NCBI GenBank assembly: GCA_903829855.1
Contig: CAIKRN010000064.1
Coordinates: 1-7,459 of the forward strand
Direction of reading: 5' to 3'
DNA from: an uncultured Opitutia bacterium
GTDB lineage: Bacteria > Verrucomicrobiota > Verrucomicrobiia > Opitutales > UBA953
Length of the DNA stretch: 7,459 nt
Shown here: positions 1 through 7,389 of the stretch, in pieces
Numbering within the stretch: position 1 is the stretch's first letter
Layout: each line of letters opens with the position of its first letter
The notes under the pieces: generated by a model
Told to the model about the DNA's origin: nothing
What the model saw: the letters and a program-made list of their open reading frames with translations, nothing else
Databases searched by the model: none
Translations under genes and position numbers: made by a program

Positions 1-1944
1 ACGGCTAAAAACTGGCCGTTTGTCAGAGTCGTTTCTCTCGCCAACGGAAACATGAGGCTGGAAGGTAAGGAGGTCGCCTGGCTGTTGGAGTCTAATGGCG
101 ACCTTGCCGAAGCTAAACCCAGCCAGGAATTTTCGCGGTCCACACCAGCCTCGTCGAAGAATGTCCGTTCCGTCGAGAGCAGTCGGTATGTGGGGTTTAC
201 CAAGGTGGGTGATGATTCCCCTTTGCACACGCATCGGGTCGAGGTGCGGGATGGAAACGTTTTTTTACGGAAGTTAGGCGCAACCCCGTCCGAGATTCAG
301 CTGACCAAGGATGGCTTGCGTGGCAAGGACGGCTGGATTGGTCCCGTGCATTGGTCGCCCGATGGCCAACACTTCGCGCTTTGGCGTGAGCGGGTGGCTC
401 AAGTGCGTCAGTATACCGTGACGGATTCGGTCAAGAATACGAAGAAAGATATCAATTATGAAAAGCCTGGTGACGATCGCACCGTTCGAACCCCTTGGGT
501 CTTCGGAATCGATGGCAAAACAGCGACGAGTCCGACGTCAGCGGTTTTGCCCCAGGCGTATGATACGGCTCGACTGGATTGGTCAGCTGATTCCAAGCGG
601 CTCCTGTCGGAGTATATCATCCGCGGATTTACCGGCCACGGCGTGATTGAGTATGACGTGGCGAGGATCGCCTGGCGTAAACTTTTCGCGGAAGAAGATC
701 CGAAGTTTGTCTACAGTTTCGCCACTCGGTTTCGCTACGATTTATCGGAAGCGGAAACCCTCTGGGTTTCTGAGCGCACGGGTTGGAATCACCTTTACAA
801 GGTTGACCTGCGCAGCGGTCAGACGCTGCAAGCGGTTACCGCAGGTGCATGGGTCATGAAACAAGTACTCCATGTCGATGCTGCTACCCGCTTCGTGACG
901 TTTACCGCCCTCGGGCGTCATCCAGGCGAGAACCCTTATCACGAGCATGTTTGCAGGGTCTCCCTAAGTGGGGGGGGCTTGGTCGACCTCACGCCAGGCG
1001 ACGGGAATCACACGGCGATATTTTCGCCGGACCGTCGTTATCTAGTGGACGCGTCTTCCCGGGTGGATGCGGCTCCAGTCTTCACTTTGAGAAGTGGCCG
1101 CGACGGCCGGGCGATCGCGGAATTGGGGGCGACTTCGCTTGTCTCGTTGCAGAAGGTCGGCTGGTCTGCCCCCGCGCCCTTCGTGGCGAAGGATCGCGAA
1201 GGACGGTTTGATATCTGGGGCGTGATTACCCGCCCCTACCCCTTTGACCCTTCCAAGAAGTATCCGGTCATTGAAAATATCTATGCTGGACCGCACGGTT
1301 CCTTTGCGCCGCATGCTTTTAATTTCTGGAATCGCACCCAACGTGAGCTCTCGCTGATGGGGTTCTATGTCGTGCAGATGGATGGACGGGGCACGAATAA
1401 CCGTGGCAAAGAATTCCATCAAATCAGTTGGCGTAATCTCAAGGATGGCGGCTTCCTGGATCGCATCGCTTGGCTGAAGGCCGCTGCCCAAGTTGAACCC
1501 TCCATGGATATCTCCCGCATGGGTATCTACGGCGGGTCGGCGGGCGGGCAGAACACCGCCCACGCCCTGTTGCTCCATGGTGATTTTTATAAAGCCGGGG
1601 CGGCTGACTGCGGTTGCTATGACAATCGGATCGATAAGCTATGGTGGAACGAACAGTGGCTCGGGTATCCAATTGGTCCTTGGTATGAGGAAAACTCCTG
1701 TGCCCATTACGTGCGCAATCTAAAAGGGAAACTCTTCCTAACCGTCGGAGAAGCCGACACTAATGTCGACGTCAAGTGTAGCTACGATCTGCGGGATGCC
1801 TTGATTGCCGCGGGCAAGCAGGACTTATTCGAGTTTCATGTCGTCCCCGGTGCCAATCATGGCGGGGGTGACAGCAATGCGTTTCGTGAAAAACGTGCCC
1901 AGTTCTTTCAGTCCGCCCTCGGCGGCCCACTTTCCATTAAATGA
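1..1944 (+). CDS. S9 family (DPP-IV-like) serine peptidase, 5'-truncated by window edge
   Basis: The reading frame is open from base 1, and the first ATG (base 52) is not followed by a signal peptide, so the true start probably lies upstream and the N-terminus is missing. Residues are counted from that ATG. About 1-375 are beta-propeller-like, with WSPDG near 103, a YEKPGDD segment and SERTGWNHLY near 240. About 380-630 form an alpha/beta-hydrolase domain. The catalytic triad is visible: Ser496 in GGSAGG, Asp569 in GEADTNVD and His603 in GANHGG. The segment CGCYDNRIDKLWWNEQW is typical of a bacterial S9 subgroup close to DPP-IV. Family members cleave peptides after proline or similar residues and are usually exported; localisation cannot be judged here. 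I did not find the YEEE-like double-glutamate motif of true dipeptidyl peptidase IV in the visible propeller, so exopeptidase specificity is uncertain. The stop overlaps the start of the next gene. Confidence 0.93.
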   Translation, partial: TAKNWPFVRVVSLANGNMRLEGKEVAWLLESNGDLAEAKPSQEFSRSTPASSKNVRSVESSRYVGFTKVGDDSPLHTHRVEVRDGNVFLRKLGATPSEIQLTKDGLRGKDGWIGPVHWSPDGQHFALWRERVAQVRQYTVTDSVKNTKKDINYEKPGDDRTVRTPWVFGIDGKTATSPTSAVLPQAYDTARLDWSADSKRLLSEYIIRGFTGHGVIEYDVARIAWRKLFAEEDPKFVYSFATRFRYDLSEAETLWVSERTGWNHLYKVDLRSGQTLQAVTAGAWVMKQVLHVDAATRFVTFTALGRHPGENPYHEHVCRVSLSGGGLVDLTPGDGNHTAIFSPDRRYLVDASSRVDAAPVFTLRSGRDGRAIAELGATSLVSLQKVGWSAPAPFVAKDREGRFDIWGVITRPYPFDPSKKYPVIENIYAGPHGSFAPHAFNFWNRTQRELSLMGFYVVQMDGRGTNNRGKEFHQISWRNLKDGGFLDRIAWLKAAAQVEPSMDISRMGIYGGSAGGQNTAHALLLHGDFYKAGAADCGCYDNRIDKLWWNEQWLGYPIGPWYEENSCAHYVRNLKGKLFLTVGEADTNVDVKCSYDLRDALIAAGKQDLFEFHVVPGANHGGGDSNAFREKRAQFFQSALGGPLSIK

Positions 1945-2483
1945 CTCTCCCCTCTCCGGCTTCTTCGCCTAGCCTCATTGAACTCCGCTTGGTCAATGTC
2001 GGCCAATTGTTCAATACGATGGATCCCTCCCCATTCCATGAACGCGACTTGGATCATGATGCGGAGGAATTTATTGTGGGTTGGGCGCGTGAGCATGATT
2101 CGCTGAGCCAGCTCAAGATTCGGATCGTGCTTCCTGGTCCCGCTGAACCGTCAATGTCTGCGAAGGTTGCTGAATCGATCCGTCATTATTTTGACTATCG
2201 TGCCAAGATGACCCGCCGAGACTTGCAGGAGCTTTTCCGGGAGGGGCGCGTTTCCCTTGTCATTGGCTTGGCCTTTTTGGCTGTCACCATGGCCCTGCGG
2301 AGCCTCGTTCCGCCTGGCGAGGGGTCGTCCGCTTGGTTCCGCGAAGGATTGAACATTTGCGGGTGGGTTGGCCTCTGGAAGCCTATCGACACCATGCTGT
2401 ATCGATGGTGGCCGCTTCGCCGCCAAGGAAGGCTGCAAACCCGCCTTTCTAAGGCTGAAGTTGAGGTAATCTTCGGTTCTTAG
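1941..2483 (+). CDS. Conserved hypothetical membrane protein, 180 residues
   Basis: I do not recognise a named family. The ATG overlaps the stop of the upstream peptidase (ATGA). No Shine-Dalgarno sequence precedes it, which suggests translational coupling. Three parts are visible. Residues 20-65 are an acidic soluble segment with LFNTMDPSPF and RDLDHDAEEFI, which looks like a conserved family signature. Residues 83-103 are a charged, probably amphipathic helix (YFDYRAKMTRRDLQELFREGR, split here as YFDYRAKM and TRRDLQELFREGR). Residues 104-122 are a clear hydrophobic transmembrane candidate, and 135-155 (GWVGLWKPID region) are a second, more polar one, followed by the basic WWPLRRQGRL. There is no signal peptide, so the front part is probably cytoplasmic and the membrane part C-terminal. 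From memory, similar proteins with an N-terminal 'DPSPF..RDLD.DAEEFI' and a C-terminal 'GW..MW.P' occur in diverse bacteria without known function. No role can be assigned; coding status is well supported by composition and coupling. Confidence 0.85.
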   Translation: MTLPSPASSPSLIELRLVNVGQLFNTMDPSPFHERDLDHDAEEFIVGWAREHDSLSQLKIRIVLPGPAEPSMSAKVAESIRHYFDYRAKMTRRDLQELFREGRVSLVIGLAFLAVTMALRSLVPPGEGSSAWFREGLNICGWVGLWKPIDTMLYRWWPLRRQGRLQTRLSKAEVEVIFGS

Positions 2484-2594
2484 TCCCTGGGTGCTTATCC
2501 GCCCTCGATGGCCCGCTACTAGACGGCTAAATTACCAATTTTTTACAGTGAGGGTTTGACAGGGGGGTGCCATGCCTCAAACCAAACCTTTCGC

Positions 2595-4379
2595 ATGCAG
2601 AATTTCGCGAGCCAGTGCCTGGACCAGACCAAGGCCCTCCTCAAACTCAACTTTTCTTCAATCGCTTCCGACGGCTCCGTTACGCCAGTCGCGGGTGAAG
2701 TCTCTCGCGCCGACGAGCCTGGCCACGCGGCCCTTGCCTTTGGGGAATACTTCCGTGCCACGGGTGAGCTCACGCTCGACCGGCATAATATTGCCCAGAT
2801 TGTCGCCCGCTCGATCACCGCCCAAGTCAAGCTCAGCAAGGGGTCGGACAATGGTATGGCCTTCGCGTGCCTCGGTCTCCTGGCCTTTGGGCCGACGCGG
2901 GAGCGTAATCCTGTCTGGGAGATTCTTGATGAATCCACCCGTGCCTTGATTGATGAACGTTTGGCCGTTGAGCATGACCACCATGACCACGTCCAAGCCT
3001 TTGATATCGCCAAAGCGGTTTGCCGTTTTTCGTTTGGCCTGACCAAGAAGGACGAAACCGGCCCCCTGGTGGATCGCTTCATGGAGCGCGTTGCCGCATC
3101 TTCGACCGGCGGTTTCCATGACGAGGCTTCCCGGGCTGCCGATCCGGCTAATTTTGGTGGGGTCTATGATCTCTACGGAGTGGTGGCGCTTATTTTCATC
3201 CGGCAATCATTGCAGCTGCATGCAAATATCCAGCTCCGCGACTCCAAGTTGCCGAAGCTGCGAACGTTTGCTGAGAAATATATCCGGGTCATCATGGATA
3301 CCGTACGCGACGACGGCCTCGGCTGGTGTTACGGTCGGGGAATCGGCGCCTACGGCCAGATGCACTGTATCACGGTTCTCCTCCAAACTCTGCGCGATCG
3401 CTGGGTGCCTGTCGATAAGGAGCCCCTCGCCCGTGATCTTGTTCGTCGCCTCTACGCAAATTTCTTCACCACTTTCTTTGATGCAGAGCACGGTTTAATC
3501 ATTATCCGCGATGGGGAGCGTGATACCATCCCTGGGCATACGACCCGGATGGCAAATTTCGACGCCGCGCGCTACCTTTCGCAATGGTCGCGGTTGGCTA
3601 AGACTATCGGTGGTTCGCTCGAGGTGGTTAAGCCCGTCAGCAAGGTCCCGGTTTGCCGTTATTTCTCTTTTGATAAGTCGCCTCGCAAGGAACAAGGACT
3701 CCTGTCCTACATGGATCCCGTTTCTGGCGTGCACCTCATTCTCCCGTTGGTGGCCGCTGGCTCCCATCGTTTCTCCGATTCGCTGGCTTTCCCGCACATG
3801 CCCGGGGTCTTTGATTGGCCTTCCAACGTAGAGTCCTCACCTTTCATTCCTGAGTTCACGATTGCGGGTAAGGTCTACACCCCTTCCTACTACGGAAAGA
3901 ATGCACAAGTGGCGATGGGCACGAAGGCCGGGACCTACCTTTTCCGCTACGAGCAGCCTGACCTCATCGATCGCGAAGAAAAGCTTTCTGCCAATATCGG
4001 CTCATTGAAGGTCGAGTGGGAGTTTGCCGGCGGACGAATCGTTGGTCGTTTTACGCTGACGGCGAAGTCGGCGGTGTTACTCGAAGAGTTTCGCCTGATC
4101 TTGCCAATCGCCGCGACCCATTCCCGCATGACACTGGGTAATGCTTTGGTGTTGGGGCCAGAGTCCCATCGCTGCGAAGTTCTGAAGGATGATTTCCATG
4201 CTACCTGGGCAGAAACCAAGGTGGTGAGCGAAAACCTCAAGCACCGTAGCTGCTGGGGTAAGATCCATTTTTACCAGACCCTTGAGCGTGATAAGCCGAT
4301 GCCCCTGCGGGCTGGTTCATCCTACACCTTCGAAATTGCCTACCAGCCGCACGTTGTGCGCGCTGGTGACGGGGTCTGA
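2595..4379 (+). CDS. Uncharacterised protein, predicted alpha/alpha-toroid plus beta-sandwich (heparinase II/III-like layout)
   Basis: I do not recognise a named family. From the ATG at 2595 the product is 594 residues with no signal peptide or membrane helix, so it is probably cytoplasmic. Residues 1 to about 340 are helix-rich; about 360-594 are rich in alternating beta strands. This two-part layout resembles heparinase II/III-type polysaccharide lyases and related alpha/alpha-toroid proteins, but that is structural inference without a diagnostic match. Possible active-site segments are EHDHHDH (126-132), DDGLGWCYGRGIGAYGQMH (239-257, Arg248, Tyr253, His257) and HTTRMANF (from His315). A role on a sugar polymer is possible but unproven. 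Start choice: the frame also has a TTG at 2556 adding 13 residues, but a purine-rich stretch sits only one base before it, and its sequence reads TTGACA like a -35 box. No good ribosome site precedes 2595 either, so the start is uncertain. Neighbours give no functional hint. Confidence 0.8.
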   Translation: MQNFASQCLDQTKALLKLNFSSIASDGSVTPVAGEVSRADEPGHAALAFGEYFRATGELTLDRHNIAQIVARSITAQVKLSKGSDNGMAFACLGLLAFGPTRERNPVWEILDESTRALIDERLAVEHDHHDHVQAFDIAKAVCRFSFGLTKKDETGPLVDRFMERVAASSTGGFHDEASRAADPANFGGVYDLYGVVALIFIRQSLQLHANIQLRDSKLPKLRTFAEKYIRVIMDTVRDDGLGWCYGRGIGAYGQMHCITVLLQTLRDRWVPVDKEPLARDLVRRLYANFFTTFFDAEHGLIIIRDGERDTIPGHTTRMANFDAARYLSQWSRLAKTIGGSLEVVKPVSKVPVCRYFSFDKSPRKEQGLLSYMDPVSGVHLILPLVAAGSHRFSDSLAFPHMPGVFDWPSNVESSPFIPEFTIAGKVYTPSYYGKNAQVAMGTKAGTYLFRYEQPDLIDREEKLSANIGSLKVEWEFAGGRIVGRFTLTAKSAVLLEEFRLILPIAATHSRMTLGNALVLGPESHRCEVLKDDFHATWAETKVVSENLKHRSCWGKIHFYQTLERDKPMPLRAGSSYTFEIAYQPHVVRAGDGV

Positions 4380-4455
4380 GTTGGCTGGCCGGACGTTGAA
4401 ATGGCTCCTTGGCTGGGCTTCGGGATTGTCCTGCCCCCTGCCTATGCCCTATCCA

Positions 4456-4460
4456 TGAGG
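4456..4460 (+). promoter_or_regulatory. Ribosome binding site for metG
   Basis: TGAGG lies seven bases upstream of the ATG at 4468. It is the clearest Shine-Dalgarno sequence among the starts in this window and supports the chosen metG start. The rest of the 88-base gap before metG shows no convincing promoter or terminator. Confidence 0.55.
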
Positions 4461-4467
4461 CTGTCCC

Positions 4468-6009
4468 ATGCCTAGTTCGTTCTATATCACCACGGCCATC
4501 GATTACGCCAATGGCTCCCCTCATCTGGGGCATGCCTATGAGAAGGTCCTCGCCGACGTGATCGCCCGTCATGCCCGGATGAGCGGTCGCCAGACGTATT
4601 TCCTTACGGGACTGGATGAACACGGGCAGAAGGTGCAACAGACGGCGCAGAAGCGTGCGATCGAGCCGCAGGTCTTAGTCGATGAGATTGCGGCCGTCTT
4701 TCAGTCCATGTTGGGCAACCTGAATATTTCTAACGACGACTATATCCGGACCACCGAAGTGCGCCACAAAATCGTGGTCCAAGATTTCCTTCAACGCCTC
4801 TTCGATCAGGGTCTCATTTATAAAGGTCAGAAGTCGGATTGGTATTCCACCCGACAGGAGCAGTTCCTCACGGACAAAGATCGTGCCCCCGATGGCTCCT
4901 GGCCGGAAATCTACGGCGAGGTCACGCAAACTACCGAAGAGAACTATTATTTTAAATTAGCCCAGTTTCAGGAATGGCTTATCGGTCATATTAGTAGCCA
5001 CCCGGATTTTATCACCCCGCGATTTCGAAGGAATCAGGTCCTTGAGTTTCTCAAGGAACCGATGAATGACCTGTGTATCTCTCGCCCTAAATCCCGTCTC
5101 ACCTGGGGAATTGAACTACCCTTTGATAAGGATTTTGTGACGTATGTCTGGTTTGATGCGTTGACGAATTATTATTCCGCCGTGGCCGCCAAGGGCCTTT
5201 GGCCGGCGGATGTGCACGTAATCGGGAAGGACATCTTGTCGCCACCGCATGCGGTTTACTGGCCATGTATGTTAAAGGCTCTGAATATTGAACTACCCCG
5301 TCAGCTGTTGGTACATGGATGGTGGACGGTGAATAATCAGAAGGCTTCCAAGAGTGCTGGAAACGCCACCGACACGCTCGGTTTTGCGACTTCCCATGGC
5401 GCCGATGCTTTCAGGTTTTACCTATGTCGCGAGATGGTCGTCGGTCAGGATGCGGACTTCTCTGCACTCACTTTTGAAAATCGCTACAAAGCCGATTTGG
5501 GTAATAACCTCGGTAACCTCGTTAACCGCCTGCTGAATATGGTTGGGCGCAGTTATGCAGGGGTCATTCCCGCGGCTCATGCAGATGAAGATCTCGAAAA
5601 GGCCCTCCGCTCCCTTTGGGTCGATACCGCTAAGAAGTATGCCGCAGATTTGGCCGAATTTCAGATTAGCCATGCGTTGGAGTCCGTATGGGTCTTCATC
5701 AGTGCGATGAATGCATACATCGAAGCGCGGGCTCCATGGAAGCTAGCCAAATCTACAGACCCGCTTGATCGAGCACGGCTGGATTCCTGTCTGGCCCATG
5801 TCGCTGAAGGCCTACGCTTGGTCGCCACGGTACTGACCCCGGTGATGCCGGTCACCTGCGATAAATTACTGATGAATATTGGTCGCCCGGTGGCCATCAC
5901 GCTGGCGGGCCAACTGGATTGGTCCTCAGTCTGCACGGGGTCTACGGTCGCCGCCGAATGTATCCTTTTCCCCAAGATTGAGCCGCCGCCTGCGCAAGTG
6001 CCGGCCTGA
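4468..6009 (+). CDS. metG: Methionyl-tRNA synthetase
   Basis: This class I synthetase charges initiator and elongator tRNA-Met with methionine, using ATP, in the cytoplasm. Visible signatures: YITTAIDYANGSPHLGHAY with the HIGH-type motif HLGH at 19-22; GLDEHGQKVQQ with DEHG at 50-53; SDWYSTRQEQF in the connective domain; YVWFDALTNY at 226-235; GKDILSPPHAVYWP at 253-266; and the KMSKS-type loop as KASKS at 292-296. The connective domain lacks the zinc-binding cysteines, so this is a zinc-free form. About 370-490 form the helical anticodon-binding domain. At 513 residues it lacks the C-terminal tRNA-binding (Arc1p/Trbp-like) extension found in some MetRS, so it matches the short form. The start is supported by TGAGG seven bases upstream. 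The next gene follows after 36 bases. The alanine in KASKS, and AGN in place of the usual LGN after it, are unusual; everything else looks functional. Confidence 0.97.
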   Translation: MPSSFYITTAIDYANGSPHLGHAYEKVLADVIARHARMSGRQTYFLTGLDEHGQKVQQTAQKRAIEPQVLVDEIAAVFQSMLGNLNISNDDYIRTTEVRHKIVVQDFLQRLFDQGLIYKGQKSDWYSTRQEQFLTDKDRAPDGSWPEIYGEVTQTTEENYYFKLAQFQEWLIGHISSHPDFITPRFRRNQVLEFLKEPMNDLCISRPKSRLTWGIELPFDKDFVTYVWFDALTNYYSAVAAKGLWPADVHVIGKDILSPPHAVYWPCMLKALNIELPRQLLVHGWWTVNNQKASKSAGNATDTLGFATSHGADAFRFYLCREMVVGQDADFSALTFENRYKADLGNNLGNLVNRLLNMVGRSYAGVIPAAHADEDLEKALRSLWVDTAKKYAADLAEFQISHALESVWVFISAMNAYIEARAPWKLAKSTDPLDRARLDSCLAHVAEGLRLVATVLTPVMPVTCDKLLMNIGRPVAITLAGQLDWSSVCTGSTVAAECILFPKIEPPPAQVPA

Positions 6010-6045
6010 TTCGACTTTGCCCGGGAACTGACTAAATTTCACACC

Positions 6046-7386
6046 GTGGCCCACTCTGACGTCATCGATGAAGCCAGTCTGCTCGCTGCGGCCGAACAGT
6101 CGTCTGCGTATGAAGGGTTCGTGACTTACTCCTTTGTTGTGCCCGAACTGGATGCCTTGGCCGTGCTAGAAACGTTAGATGAATCGGCGCCCAGAGGTTA
6201 TTTCGAAAACCCGTCGCGTAAGCGCGCCCATGCGGCTGGTTCCCCGTTATCGCAATGGCGTGGACGCGGTGAAGATCGTTTTCAGTGTGCCGATAAGTGG
6301 CTGCATGAACTGGATGCGCAGTTGCACTGCGTTGGGCAACGTCCACGAATTATCGCCACTTTTCCCTTCTATCCGGGCAGCATCGATAGCGGTGCCGACG
6401 CCCGGCTTTTTCTTCCAGCGTGGCAGGTCGTCACGGAGAACGATGTCACTCAAGTTACTTTGGCGGAAGCGGCGACTCCTGGTTGTGCCGCCCGATTAGC
6501 TTTACGCGCCGAAGGGTTCCGTAAGTTCGCTTATCGATCGACTCCTCCCTCGCCGCGTGCTGCGGTCCCCACCGTTTTGAGTGAAGTGGGCGGCGCCTGG
6601 TTTCCCTCTGCGGTGACAAGGGCAACCGAACTGATTAAGGAAGGTTCATTCGAGAAAATTGTGCTTACGCGGGCCTTTGATTGGCGTCGAAACGAACCGT
6701 TCAGCCTCTATGCGACCTTGCATCGCTTGCGCCGCGGCAACCCCCCCTGCCACACTTTCTTGGTTGATGAGCCTGAAGGTGCGCTCGTCGGGGCCACGCC
6801 CGAAACCTTGCTGTCGCTTTTCGATGGTTCGGTTCGTTCTGAATCCGTCGCCGGCACCACCCGCCGAGGTGAATCGGCATCTGAAGATGCGAGCCTCGCG
6901 GAGGCCCTGCTTACGAGTGAGAAGGATTTACGAGAACACAGTGCCGTGACCGCCTCTATCCTGAGGCGTTTACGCATGGTGGGGGTGCTCGCGGCTACTT
7001 CACGGCACCCGGAGTTACTTCGCTTGGGTAATGTCATGCATCTTCGCACCCCCATCGAGGGAACCATGCCACCGGATCGACGCTTCTTAGAGGTCGCGGG
7101 CGAGCTTCATCCTACGCCTGCCGTCGGAGGTAAGCCGCGTGCGTTGGCCTTGCCCTTCATTCCTGGCTTCGAGCCGCATGATCGTGGGCTGTACACGGGG
7201 GCGGTGGGCTGGGTTGGATCCGACGGGCTGACTGGGAAACTTTTCGTGGCCTTGCGTTGCGCTCGACTCCGCGGTGCCGAAGCCCGGGCTTTTGCTGGTG
7301 CTGGTATTGTCGCCGGGTCCGACCCTGCTGCCGAGTCGATTGAGACCGAGATGAAGTTACGGACGATTCTCGAGGCGCTGATCTGA
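6046..7386 (+). CDS. menF: Isochorismate synthase (menaquinone-type chorismate-binding enzyme)
   Basis: The enzyme converts chorismate to isochorismate with magnesium, the entry step to menaquinone; EntC/DhbC homologues do the same for siderophores. The chorismate-binding domain covers about residues 180-446: FEKIVLTR with Lys204 (the catalytic-base position of MenF/EntC, which is not lysine in anthranilate synthase), GATPE with Glu253 (the general-acid position), AGTTRRGE (269-276), LLTSEKDLREH (288-298), MHLRTPIEGT (331-340), LHPTPAVGG (354-362), DRGLYTGAVGW (379-389) and GAGIVAGSDP with IETEMK (418-437). The first 180 residues are the usual variable beta-rich part. Length 446 is normal for the family. 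The start is a GTG at 6046 without a strong ribosome site; no ATG exists in frame between the metG stop and this GTG, so the start is probable rather than certain. No siderophore genes are in view, which favours the menaquinone role. It could be labelled entC/dhbC by homology alone. Confidence 0.93.
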   Translation: MAHSDVIDEASLLAAAEQSSAYEGFVTYSFVVPELDALAVLETLDESAPRGYFENPSRKRAHAAGSPLSQWRGRGEDRFQCADKWLHELDAQLHCVGQRPRIIATFPFYPGSIDSGADARLFLPAWQVVTENDVTQVTLAEAATPGCAARLALRAEGFRKFAYRSTPPSPRAAVPTVLSEVGGAWFPSAVTRATELIKEGSFEKIVLTRAFDWRRNEPFSLYATLHRLRRGNPPCHTFLVDEPEGALVGATPETLLSLFDGSVRSESVAGTTRRGESASEDASLAEALLTSEKDLREHSAVTASILRRLRMVGVLAATSRHPELLRLGNVMHLRTPIEGTMPPDRRFLEVAGELHPTPAVGGKPRALALPFIPGFEPHDRGLYTGAVGWVGSDGLTGKLFVALRCARLRGAEARAFAGAGIVAGSDPAAESIETEMKLRTILEALI

Positions 7387-7389
7387 TTC

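Noticed and set aside
970..977. Run of eight G bases inside the peptidase gene as a phase-variation tract or frameshift
   Set aside because: The frame and protein motifs continue correctly on both sides and a single eight-base run in GC-rich DNA is not strong evidence of switching.
2489..2504. Small hairpin GGGTG/CGCCC after the small membrane protein gene
   Set aside because: A five-pair stem including a G-T pair with a six-base loop, not followed by a T run; too weak to call a terminator.
2556..2561. TTGACA as a -35 promoter box
   Set aside because: The hexamer is perfect, but no acceptable -10 box lies 16-18 bases downstream (AAACCA-type sequence instead), so a promoter is not supported.
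2543..3206. Long antisense open frames (179 and 182 codons) opposite the toroid-like gene
   Set aside because: They overlap a + strand frame with better protein character, have low-complexity arginine/serine-rich translations and no recognisable motif; they look like shadows of GC-rich coding sequence.
4381..4416. Direct repeat TTGGCTGG (4381-4388 and 4409-4416) in the gap before metG
   Set aside because: Only eight bases, two copies, no link to a known operator or T-box-like element; expected by chance at this composition.
6741..6747. Run of seven C bases in menF as a possible frameshift site
   Set aside because: The chorismate-binding domain motifs are in one frame before and after the run, so the gene is intact.
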